Positions 6,155 through 12,319 of a stretch of DNA of 12,319 bases are shown piece after piece. The stretch is from Pseudomonadota bacterium. Lineage in GTDB: Bacteria; Chloroflexota; UBA6077; JAJPHF01. The stretch spans positions 1 through 12,319 of the forward strand of contig JAJPHF010000111.1 of NCBI GenBank assembly GCA_021325365.1, in the 5' to 3' direction. The stretch's first letter is position 1, and every line of letters starts with the position of its first letter. The position numbers were made by a program, and so were the translations under genes. The notes below the pieces were generated by a model. It did no database searches. It saw only the letters and a program-made list of their open reading frames with translations, and had not been told where the DNA came from.

Positions 6155-7510
6155 ATGAGCCCGCGCAGCGCCTCCGACAACGCGATGCCCGCGCCGCTCG
6201 TCGACGTGCGGCGCGGCCTGGTCAGCCGCCGCATCTTCTCCGACCCGGCGCTCTATGAGCGCGAGCTAGAACAGGTCTTCGGCCGTTGCTGGCTGTTCCT
6301 CGGCCCGGAGGCGGCGCTGCCGGCGCCGGGCGACTTCGTGACGAGCTTCATGGGCGAGGACCCGGTGATCGTCTGCCGCGACCCGGCGGGCCGCGTGCGC
6401 GCCTTCCTGAATAGCTGCCGCCACCGCGGCAACGCCGTCTGCCAGCTCGAGCGCGGCCACGCCCTCGCCTTCACCTGCGGCTACCACGGCTGGACCTACA
6501 ACACCGAGGGCCAGCTTACCGGCGTGCCGTTCCACGCCGAGGCCTACTACGACGATCTCGACCGGGCGGAGCTGGGGCTCCTGGAAGTGCCGCGGCTGGA
6601 GGTGTTCGGCGGGCTGATCTTCGGCTGCTGGGACCCCGCGGCGCCGCCGCTCGCCGCGTACCTGGGCGGCATGGGCTGGTACCTCGACCGCCTGGTCGTC
6701 GCCCAGGAGCTGGGCGGGCTGGACGTCGCGGCGACGACGCGCTACCGCACGCGCGGCAACTGGAAGTTTCTGGCCGAGAACGCCGCCGGCGACCACTACC
6801 ACACCCCGACCGCCCACGGCGCCGCCAACCGCCTGGGCATCCGCGGCGCCACCAGCGGCTTCGAGTACGCGCAGGCCGACTGGGGGCCGTTCGAGGTCGC
6901 GCTGGAGCACGGCCACGGCCTGGGCGGGCTGGTCACTGGGCGCGAGACCTACGAGCGCGACCTCGCCCGCGCGCGGACGATGGGGCCCGAGGTCGTGGAG
7001 TACGTCACCACGCGCTACGCCCGCCTGCAGGAGCGCCTGGCCGACACCCCATCGAAGCCGTATGTCATCTCCCACGGCAACGTGTTCCCGAACTTCTCGT
7101 TCGTCGGCGGCCAGACGGCGCTGCGCGGCTGGGTGTTCTACCTGATCCACCCCAAGGGCCCCACGGACTCCGAGGTCTGGCAGTGGCTGATGTTGCCGCG
7201 GGCCGCGCCGCCGGCCGTGCGCGCGGCGGCGCTCACGCAGTTTCGCCGCGAGGGCCACTTCGCCGCCGGCATGTTCGAGCAGGACGACGCGGAGATCTTC
7301 GAGCGCACCACCGAGAGCACGCGCTCGCCGCGGGCGCGCGAGCTGCCTTTCCACTACGGCATGGGCTTGCGGCAGGAGGGCCGCTGGCCGGGCCAGGAGG
7401 GGTGGGATATCGCGGGGCTGCCGGGCCTCGTCGGGCCGCGCTTCTCCGAGCACAACCAGCGTGGCTTCTACGCCTACTGGGCCGCGCTCGTGCAGGCCGG
7501 GGAGCCGTAG
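6155..7510 (+). CDS. Rieske aromatic-ring-hydroxylating dioxygenase alpha subunit (BphA1/HcaE class), copy 2
   Basis: 451 residues from the ATG at 6155, chosen because AGGGGG (6144-6149) lies 5 bases upstream and homology to copy 1 starts shortly after; the frame is open further upstream, but that part is low-complexity Ala/Arg/Gly. Rieske ligands are C88, H90, C108 and H111 (C-X-H-X17-C-X2-H). The iron facial triad is H216, H221 and D378 (FEQDD), with bridging D213 (AGDHYH). It shares QLTGVPF and GHGLG with copy 1, but the region around 260-300 is longer and different, in the part of the domain lining the substrate entrance. Its neighbours are the small cupin upstream and its own beta subunit immediately after. 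Divergence from copy 1 suggests a different substrate or a different step. No electron-transfer partner genes are present. Confidence 0.95.
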   Translation: MSPRSASDNAMPAPLVDVRRGLVSRRIFSDPALYERELEQVFGRCWLFLGPEAALPAPGDFVTSFMGEDPVIVCRDPAGRVRAFLNSCRHRGNAVCQLERGHALAFTCGYHGWTYNTEGQLTGVPFHAEAYYDDLDRAELGLLEVPRLEVFGGLIFGCWDPAAPPLAAYLGGMGWYLDRLVVAQELGGLDVAATTRYRTRGNWKFLAENAAGDHYHTPTAHGAANRLGIRGATSGFEYAQADWGPFEVALEHGHGLGGLVTGRETYERDLARARTMGPEVVEYVTTRYARLQERLADTPSKPYVISHGNVFPNFSFVGGQTALRGWVFYLIHPKGPTDSEVWQWLMLPRAAPPAVRAAALTQFRREGHFAAGMFEQDDAEIFERTTESTRSPRARELPFHYGMGLRQEGRWPGQEGWDIAGLPGLVGPRFSEHNQRGFYAYWAALVQAGEP

Positions 7511-8029
7511 ATGCGGGACCTGCCGGCCGAGCTGCTGCTCCAGCACGAGATCGAGCAGTTCTACTACCGCGAGGCGCGCCTGCTCGACGAGCGGCGCCTC
7601 GCGGAGTGGCTGGAGCTGTTTGCCGACGACGCCAGCTACGCGATGCCCCTGGGCGATCCCGATCCGCGCCTGGAAGAGCGGGTGGCGGACCGCAGCGCGC
7701 TGGGCTTCCCGCCGGGCGACTACGACCGCGCCTTCCTCGGCCTGGTCGTCGAGCGCCTGGCGACGCAGCAGACCTACGCCGAGCGCCCCCCGTCCATCAC
7801 GCGGCACCTCATCACGAACGTCGTGGTGGCGGCCACCGAGCGCGCCGACGAGGTGGCCGTCCACTCCTGTTTCGTGGTCCACCAGGTGCGTGTCGGGCGC
7901 TTCGAGCAGGCATACTACGGCGCGCGGCAGGACCGGCTACGCCGCGGGGACGCGGGCTGGCGCATCGTGCGCCGCACGGTCACGCTCGACCACAGCCCCC
8001 TGCCCCGCGCGGTGAGCATCCTGTTCTGA
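7511..8029 (+). CDS. Aromatic-ring-hydroxylating dioxygenase beta subunit, copy 2
   Basis: 172 residues of the SnoaL/NTF2-like small-subunit family. Landmarks are IEQFYYREARLLDERR (14-29), EWLELFADDASYAMP (32-46), PPSITRHLITNV in the middle, and a C-terminal GWRIVRRTVTLDHS. The ATG directly follows the TAG of the alpha gene with no intervening base, and its Shine-Dalgarno (GGGGAG, 7499-7504) lies inside the alpha coding end, so translation is probably coupled and the two proteins form one complex. Compared with copy 1 it has a different 48-70 segment, a surface that contacts alpha in known structures of the family. It is a structural subunit without cofactor. Confidence 0.93.
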   Translation: MRDLPAELLLQHEIEQFYYREARLLDERRLAEWLELFADDASYAMPLGDPDPRLEERVADRSALGFPPGDYDRAFLGLVVERLATQQTYAERPPSITRHLITNVVVAATERADEVAVHSCFVVHQVRVGRFEQAYYGARQDRLRRGDAGWRIVRRTVTLDHSPLPRAVSILF

Positions 8030-8059
8030 CGCGCTGGCCGCGCGCGGTTCGCCAGCGCG
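8030..8059 (+). other. 9-bp intercistronic hairpin between beta subunit and lipoprotein genes
   Basis: CGCGCTGGC (8030-8038) and GCCAGCGCG (8051-8059) are perfectly complementary with a 12-base loop. The stem begins on the base after the beta-subunit stop codon and ends one base before the GGGAGAAGGG Shine-Dalgarno (8061-8070) of the next gene. There is no T-run. It may protect the upstream mRNA end or attenuate read-through, letting the lipoprotein be made at a different level. Confidence 0.5.
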
Positions 8060-8071
8060 CGGGAGAAGGGA

Positions 8072-9184
8072 ATGGGTTTGCGACAGCATCTCGCGGCCTG
8101 CCTCGCGCTGGCACTCGTCGCCTGCACCTCGTCGACCTCCCCCTCGGCCGCGACGCCGCGCCCGGCCGCCGCGGGCGCGCCGACCCAGGCCGCGGCGGCC
8201 CAGGCGCCGGGGAGCCCCGCCGCCAGCGCGCCCACCGCCCCGCCCACGCTCGACCGCATCCACGTGGCCTACGGCGCCGTCACGGGGGTCTACATCGCCA
8301 CCTTCATGGCCAAGGAAAGCGGGCTGCTGGAGCAGTACGGGCTCGACGCCGACTTGCAGGCCATTCCCGGCGGCCCCACCCTCGTGCAGTCGATGCTCGC
8401 CGGCGAGATGGACTTCGCCGAGACGGCCGCGCCCGCGCCGATGGCCGCGGTGCTGGAGGGCGCGGACACGGTCTGGGTGACGACCGCGTTGGATCACCCC
8501 ATCCTGCTCATGGTCGCCGCCCCGGACGTGCAGACTCTCCAGGACCTGCGCGGCCAGACGATCGGCGCGAACCGCGTCGGCACGCTGACCTACGAGATGA
8601 CGGGGCTGGCGCTGCGCCAGGCGGGCCTGGAGATGAACCGCGACGTGACGGTTCAGCAGCTGGGTGGCCAGCCCGAGCTCGTCGCGGCCATGCTCAGCGG
8701 CCAGGTCGCGGGCGGGCTGCTCGCGCCGCCGGCGCACATCCAGGCCGTGCAGGCCGGCTTCCACGTGGTGGCCAACCTCGCCGACCAGGGTATCCTGTGG
8801 CAACAGGCCGGGGCGCTCAGCACGCGCCGCCAGAACACCGAGCGGCCCGACCGCGTCCGCAACTACGTGAAGGCCTACTCCGAGGCGCTGTACCGCGTCC
8901 GCGCGGACCGCGAGGCGGCCATCGACGTGCTGCTCAAGTACGCTGGCATCAACGATCGGGCGACGGCCGGCGAGACCTACGACTTCATGCGCGACCGCTT
9001 CAAGCTGCCGCCCTACCCCAACCCCGCGGCCTTCGAGGTCGCGGTGCAAGAAGACCTCGCGCCGTCGAACCCGCGGGCGCGCGATCTGCCGCTCGACAGC
9101 TACTACGACGACCACTTCCTGCACGAACTGGAGCAGAGCGGCTTCTTCGACGACCTGAACGCCCGCTACCCCGGCGCTCGGTGA
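8072..9184 (+). CDS. NMT1/THI5-like ABC transporter substrate-binding lipoprotein
   Basis: 370 residues. The N-terminus is a lipoprotein signal: a basic start (R4), a hydrophobic stretch, then the lipobox LVAC with lipidated C18. An Ala/Pro/Thr/Ser-rich linker runs to about residue 58. The mature domain starts near RIHVAYGAVTGVYIATF and has the NMT1/SsuA-type layout: a first lobe with GLDADLQAIPGG, a segment on the amount of target (MLAGEMDFAE), LRGQTIGANR at the lobe switch, and a second lobe ending in helices with YVKAYSEALYRV. Relatives bind thiamine precursors, nitrate, sulfonates or aromatic acids. No permease or ATPase follows; the next gene is convergent, so the transporter is encoded elsewhere or the protein is used with another system. 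Being last in the oxygenase operon, it may capture the pathway substrate. The ATG has GGGAGAAGGG upstream. Confidence 0.9.
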   Translation: MGLRQHLAACLALALVACTSSTSPSAATPRPAAAGAPTQAAAAQAPGSPAASAPTAPPTLDRIHVAYGAVTGVYIATFMAKESGLLEQYGLDADLQAIPGGPTLVQSMLAGEMDFAETAAPAPMAAVLEGADTVWVTTALDHPILLMVAAPDVQTLQDLRGQTIGANRVGTLTYEMTGLALRQAGLEMNRDVTVQQLGGQPELVAAMLSGQVAGGLLAPPAHIQAVQAGFHVVANLADQGILWQQAGALSTRRQNTERPDRVRNYVKAYSEALYRVRADREAAIDVLLKYAGINDRATAGETYDFMRDRFKLPPYPNPAAFEVAVQEDLAPSNPRARDLPLDSYYDDHFLHELEQSGFFDDLNARYPGAR

Positions 9185-9200
9185 CCACGCCGGCGCCGGG
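9170..9200. terminator. Possible bidirectional hairpin at the convergent gene ends
   Basis: CCCGGCGC (9170-9177) pairs perfectly with GCGCCGGG (9193-9200) across a 15-base loop that contains the stop codon of the lipoprotein gene. Only 27 bases separate the two convergent stops, so a shared termination structure is expected here. No T-run is present on either strand, which weakens the case for intrinsic termination. Confidence 0.35.
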
Positions 9201-9211
9201 CAAGGGGCGGC

Positions 9212-10609
9212 TCAGCCCGCGCGGAGGAGGGCCGTCAGCGCGCCCACGTTGGGCGCCTGCTCGAGCTGCTCGACCAGCGCGATCACCGCGTCGATGGCCG
9301 TGGGGGTGAGGCGGTTGGCCGCGTGCTGGGCGCAGTCGCGGAACTTCGCCACCAGCTGCGCGTCGCTGAGCGGCTTCGCCGGGTCGCCCAGCGGCTTGTC
9401 GACCCGGCAAGCGTAGCGCCCGCCCCCTCGGGTCGTGACCTCCACGATGCCGGCGTGCCCCAGCTCCGGCTCGATCGAGTAGCGCATGCGCGCCCCAAGC
9501 TGCACGGTCTCGGGCTGGCGCAGCCCCTCCGGCTGGAAGTCGGCGAGCGTCACCGCGCCGTTCACCAGCGCCTTGGCCACGCCGAAGAAGATGCTGTCCT
9601 CGGCCTCCACGCTCGTCTGTGGCTGCTGGCGGATGGCGAGCGGCTCGCAGAACGTGCGGATGTGGTTGCCGCCGCGGATGTGGACCTCCTCGATGGCGTC
9701 GAGCGGGTGGCTCGCGCCCAGCTCCAGGGCGGCCTCGATGAACGGGTGCGCGCGGTTGGTGGTGGGCCAGGGCTTGAACCCCACGTCCAGCGTGTAGAAC
9801 TCCGCGCCCAGGCCCTCGACGAGCGCCGGGCGATAGTAGCGATTGTGGTAGAAGGTCGGGAAGAGCCCCGCCTCGCCCTCGAACACGGCGCAGTCGGCCC
9901 GCAGCCCGCGCGCGCTCAGCAGCGCGCTGAGCACCCCGTTCTGATTGGGGAAGGCCGCGTAGATCGCCTTCGCCGGCGTGCCCTCCACCACGGGCTGCCG
10001 GTTGCCCGACGCCTGCATCAGCGCCAGGCCCAGCGCGCTCCGCATGGCGGCCGCGTCGAGCCGCAGCACGCGCCCGGCGCTGGCCGCCGCCGCGAAGCAG
10101 CCCAGCATCTGCGTCGGCTGCGGCTTCGCCTCCGAGGTGCCGTCGTCGGCCCGCCGCACGGCCACTTGCAGACGCGCGGCGATCTCGGCGCCGGCCGCGA
10201 GGGCCGCCAGAAGCTCGCGGCCGCTCACGTCGCCCTGCCGCTCGGCCACCGCCAGCGCCGCGGGCAGCGTCACCGCGCCCAGGTGCCCGCCGCCGGGATA
10301 CACGTCCTCGTAGTTGAGCGCGTGGCACGTGGCCCCGTTGGCGAGCGCCGCCAGCGGCGCTGGCACGCGCGCGTCGAAGCCCAGCAGCGTGCTCTCGGGG
10401 CGGCCGCCGGCGTCGCGCACGACCGCCAGCAGCTCGGCGCAGCCCGTGCCGAGGGTGCTGCCGGCCAGCGCCGTCCCCAAGGTGTCCAGCACGATGCGCT
10501 TCAGCACGGCGACCAGCGCCTCGGGCAGGCGCTCGAACGTGACGTCAGCCGCGTAGGCGGCCAGGGCGACCGCCGGATCGTTGGCGCGGCCGGTTGACTG
10601 CTCCGCCAT
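9212..10609 (-). CDS. MmgE/PrpD family protein (dehydratase/decarboxylase-like)
   Basis: 465 residues, typical length for the MmgE/PrpD family (2-methylcitrate dehydratase, cis-aconitate decarboxylase and many uncharacterised members). The helical N-terminal domain carries the family's DTLGTALAG (42-50), HALNYEDVYPGGGHLGAV (96-113; D102 and H109 in the conserved pocket) and the LPAALA helix. K214 sits in GTPAKAIYAAF (210-220), and VGFKPWP (276-282) opens the C-terminal domain. The family acts on carboxylic acids without a metal cluster. The ATG follows GGGAGAGGG. It lies downstream of the phthalate-type Rieske gene on the same strand, separated by 65 nt with a hairpin. A role in handling an open-chain acid from ring cleavage is plausible; the substrate cannot be read from sequence. 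Confidence 0.93.
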   Translation of the reverse strand: MAEQSTGRANDPAVALAAYAADVTFERLPEALVAVLKRIVLDTLGTALAGSTLGTGCAELLAVVRDAGGRPESTLLGFDARVPAPLAALANGATCHALNYEDVYPGGGHLGAVTLPAALAVAERQGDVSGRELLAALAAGAEIAARLQVAVRRADDGTSEAKPQPTQMLGCFAAAASAGRVLRLDAAAMRSALGLALMQASGNRQPVVEGTPAKAIYAAFPNQNGVLSALLSARGLRADCAVFEGEAGLFPTFYHNRYYRPALVEGLGAEFYTLDVGFKPWPTTNRAHPFIEAALELGASHPLDAIEEVHIRGGNHIRTFCEPLAIRQQPQTSVEAEDSIFFGVAKALVNGAVTLADFQPEGLRQPETVQLGARMRYSIEPELGHAGIVEVTTRGGGRYACRVDKPLGDPAKPLSDAQLVAKFRDCAQHAANRLTPTAIDAVIALVEQLEQAPNVGALTALLRAG

Positions 10610-10628
10610 GTACCCTCTCCCTGGCTGC

Positions 10629-10656
10629 CGCGCCGCTACTCGTAGCGGTTGGCGCG
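10629..10656 (-). other. Intercistronic hairpin between Rieske and MmgE/PrpD genes
   Basis: CCGCTAC (10633-10639) and GTAGCGG (10642-10648) are perfectly complementary about a 2-base centre, giving at least a 6-bp stem with a CTCG-type loop. Flanking CGCG blocks (10629-10632 and 10653-10656) extend pairing past a 4-base bulge. It fills most of the 65-nt gap between two same-strand genes. No T-run follows in the minus-strand direction, so partial termination or mRNA stabilisation is more likely than full termination. Confidence 0.5.
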
Positions 10657-10674
10657 ACGCCCTACCGCACCGGC

Positions 10675-11943
10675 CTACCAGCGAACGAGTAGCTCCTCCT
10701 TCATCGCTTCCGGCCAGGGCACGCCCTCGGGAAGGATCATCTCGGCGGGACGGACGCTTTGGGCGCTGCTGCGGACGCCCAGCGGCTCCCGCCCGGCGGC
10801 CGCGTCGCGGGCGGCCTGCAGGAGGAGGCGGCGAGTGGTGATTACCGCCAGATCGCTCGCGCCGAGGTGCTCACGGGTGCGGTCGTAGATCGGCCCCATG
10901 CTCTCCTGGATGGCGATGTCCTGCGTGTTCACGCCCTGAATGCCCGTCCAGCTCGTCGTGCGCTGCTCCTGGCGGTCGATCAGGTAGTCGTTCGACCGGT
11001 TGCGCTTCAGGCGGTACCCGGGCAGCAGGTCGTCGGCCGCGCGCCCGGTCTCGGTTTCCTCGGCGCGAATCTCCTCCGGCGTGAGCGCCGAGCCGTCGCG
11101 CACGTACATCCAGTTGTAGACCCACGTCTGCTCGTCGTCGATCGGCATCCACATGTGCCCCTGAATGAGCGGCCGGCCCGCGTAGCCCTCGTAGGCTCGC
11201 ATCTGGTGGAACGGCATGACGAACTGGTACACGCGGACGTACCGCGTCCCGTCGTCCGGCAGGCTGCGAATCCCCGCGTAGGTAAACCCGTAGTCGGTCA
11301 CCAGCGCTTCCAGCTTCGGCGCCACCGCCCGCGCGCGGTAGCGCTCCGTGGCCCGGTCCGTGCGCGCCGAGGGATTCATCATCCGGTGCAGGAACGACGA
11401 ATGGGCGGTATCCACGCCCCCTTCGAGCGCCTGCAGGTAATTGCACTCTTCGTACGTTTTGGACACGTGGCAGTGGCCGGCCGGCGCGCGCATCCACTCC
11501 AGGTCTATGAGCGGTGGCTGCTCGGCGGGCGGCCCCATGTAGGTCCAGATGACGCCGCCCTTCTCCACGCAAGGATAGGCGGTATGGCGAATCTTGTGCT
11601 TGAAACTGCTCTCCTCGGGCTCGCTCGGCATGTCGACGCACGCGCCCGCGACGTCGAACTTCCAGCCGTGGTACACGCAGCGCAGCCCGCACTCCTCGTT
11701 GCGCCCGAAGAACAGCGAGGCGCCGCGGTGCGGGCAGTGGGCGCCCAGCAGCCCGAGCTGGCCCATGCTGTCGCGGAAGGCGACGAGGTCCTCGCCCAAC
11801 AGCCGCACGCGCACCGGGGGACAGTCGGGCGCGGGCAGCTCCTCCACCAGCAGCGCGGGCAGCCAGTAGCGGCGCAGGGCCGCGCCCATCGGCGTGCCCG
11901 GCCCCACGCGCGTGATCAGCTCGTTCTCTTCCTGGCTCAGCAT
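10675..11943 (-). CDS. Phthalate-type Rieske oxygenase, oxygenase subunit
   Basis: 422 residues from the ATG at 11943, chosen because AAGGGGAAG (plus-strand 11948-11956) is 4 bases upstream; the open frame extends 33 residues further but only into the neighbouring gene. The Rieske motif is C-X-H-X16-C-X2-H: C70, H72, C89, H92, the spacing of single-component-alpha, phthalate-dioxygenase-like enzymes. The catalytic iron site is GGVDTAHSSFLH (175-186) with D178, H181 and H186; the third carboxylate is probably D342 in NTQDIAIQES. Unlike the other two oxygenases here it needs no beta subunit. Relatives perform phthalate 4,5-dihydroxylation, O-demethylation or related hydroxylation using a separate reductase, not found in the window. 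It starts 11 nt after the racemase-like gene and its Shine-Dalgarno overlaps that gene's stop codon, implying coupled translation. Confidence 0.95.
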   Translation of the reverse strand: MLSQEENELITRVGPGTPMGAALRRYWLPALLVEELPAPDCPPVRVRLLGEDLVAFRDSMGQLGLLGAHCPHRGASLFFGRNEECGLRCVYHGWKFDVAGACVDMPSEPEESSFKHKIRHTAYPCVEKGGVIWTYMGPPAEQPPLIDLEWMRAPAGHCHVSKTYEECNYLQALEGGVDTAHSSFLHRMMNPSARTDRATERYRARAVAPKLEALVTDYGFTYAGIRSLPDDGTRYVRVYQFVMPFHQMRAYEGYAGRPLIQGHMWMPIDDEQTWVYNWMYVRDGSALTPEEIRAEETETGRAADDLLPGYRLKRNRSNDYLIDRQEQRTTSWTGIQGVNTQDIAIQESMGPIYDRTREHLGASDLAVITTRRLLLQAARDAAAGREPLGVRSSAQSVRPAEMILPEGVPWPEAMKEELLVRW

Positions 11944-11954
11944 GGCGCTTCCCC

Positions 11955-12319
11955 TTACACGTCGGCCGCGTAATACTCGCGCATGAGGGTGCCGACGCCC
12001 TCGACGCGGTGGCTGATGCCCATTCGCCGGTACGCCAGCCACATCTCGGCGTTGGTGGCCGAGATGACGGGCAGCCGCAGGTCGCGCTCCAGCAGGTCGA
12101 TGGCCGGCACGTAGTCCCAGCCGGCGCCGTTGATGTACAGCGCGTCCACCGGCTCGCCGAGCCGCCGCACGCCCTCCTTGCAGTAGCGGTACACGTCGGC
12201 GTAGGAGGCGTCGTCGAGCGCGCGCAGCGGCGTGGTGTACAGGCCCTCGCGCTCGCCCGTCAGGCTGAAGCCGCCCAGGATGGCCGACTCCATGCCGAAG
12301 GCGCCGAACACGCCGGCAA
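11955..12319 (-). CDS. Asp/Glu racemase superfamily protein, maleate isomerase/arylmalonate decarboxylase-like (5' end cut by window)
   Basis: 121 residues of the C-terminal half are visible; the N-terminus lies beyond the right edge, since full-length relatives are about 240-260 residues. The visible part carries YRYCKEGVRRLG, then ALYINGAGWDYVPAI, LLERDLRLPVISATNAEMW and YRRMGI, the layout of the second Rossmann-like half of maleate cis-trans isomerases and arylmalonate decarboxylases. In most of these a catalytic cysteine sits in a Ser-Cys-Thr-type strand end; here that position reads Asn-Gly-Ala-Gly, so no cysteine is available in this half. The remaining cysteine, if any, would be in the missing N-terminal half. 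The stop overlaps the Shine-Dalgarno of the Rieske gene, so the two are likely one operon. Superfamily good, reaction open. Confidence 0.8.
   Translation of the reverse strand, partial: AGVFGAFGMESAILGGFSLTGEREGLYTTPLRALDDASYADVYRYCKEGVRRLGEPVDALYINGAGWDYVPAIDLLERDLRLPVISATNAEMWLAYRRMGISHRVEGVGTLMREYYAADV

Noticed and set aside
6266..7882. A 538-codon minus-strand open frame opposite the second dioxygenase pair
   Set aside because: Composition typical of antisense frames and no motif; the plus-strand genes keep all cofactor ligands.
7183..9309. A 708-codon plus-strand open frame crossing the alpha, beta and lipoprotein genes
   Set aside because: Arg/Ala/Gly/Pro-rich with no domain; it overlaps three well-supported genes in another frame. 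GC-driven shadow frame.
9323..10597. A 424-codon plus-strand open frame opposite the MmgE/PrpD gene
   Set aside because: Arg/His/Leu-rich translation without domains, fully inside a gene with family motifs.

Overview
This is a high-GC window (about 70% by eye) from a bacterium. It is packed with genes for oxidative breakdown of an aromatic or other cyclic carboxylated compound. There are 13 protein-coding genes, two of them cut by the window edges. I see no RNA gene, mobile element, CRISPR array, transcriptional regulator or gene-free stretch above 300 bases. The lineage is not fixed by any marker here. The Ala/Thr/Pro/Ser-rich linker after the lipoprotein signal, the GC content, and the mix of MmgE/PrpD, DUF2848, NMT1-like and Rieske genes would suit an uncultivated Chloroflexota, Actinomycetota or Rokubacteria-like soil bacterium. 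A proteobacterium cannot be excluded.

Left block, minus strand, read right to left from 3608 to 1: Rieske dioxygenase alpha subunit, its beta subunit, a BphB/HcaB-like cis-dihydrodiol dehydrogenase (SDR), and a DHDPS/aldolase-superfamily enzyme that runs off the left edge. Together these could turn an aromatic ring into a cis-dihydrodiol and then a diphenol, with an aldolase-type step later. Central block, plus strand, 3803 to 9184: a bicupin resembling gentisate-type ring-cleavage dioxygenases, a DUF2848 protein with FAH-like motifs, a small single-domain cupin, a second Rieske alpha/beta pair, and an NMT1-like solute-binding lipoprotein. The left and central blocks diverge from a shared regulatory region at 3609-3802, which holds -10-like boxes and a perfect inverted repeat. 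Right block, minus strand, 12319 to 9212: an Asp/Glu-racemase/maleate-isomerase-like protein cut by the right edge, a phthalate-type Rieske oxygenase, and an MmgE/PrpD protein. It converges on the central block at about 9190.

The working model is inference. Two BphA/HcaE-class dioxygenases and one phthalate-class Rieske oxygenase hydroxylate one substrate or a series of related ones. The SDR rearomatises the dihydrodiol and a cupin opens the ring. The DUF2848 (FAH-like) protein, the aldolase-superfamily enzyme, the racemase-like protein and the MmgE/PrpD protein then process the open-chain acid. The lipoprotein would capture the substrate or a related ligand. No ferredoxin or ferredoxin reductase for the three oxygenases is present, so electron delivery must be encoded elsewhere.

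The most interesting points are: three Rieske oxygenases of two classes within 10 kb; the DUF2848 protein carrying the metal-site pattern of fumarylacetoacetate hydrolases; a bicupin whose complete metal site lies in the C-terminal rather than the N-terminal cupin; and a racemase-like protein without the expected C-terminal-half cysteine.
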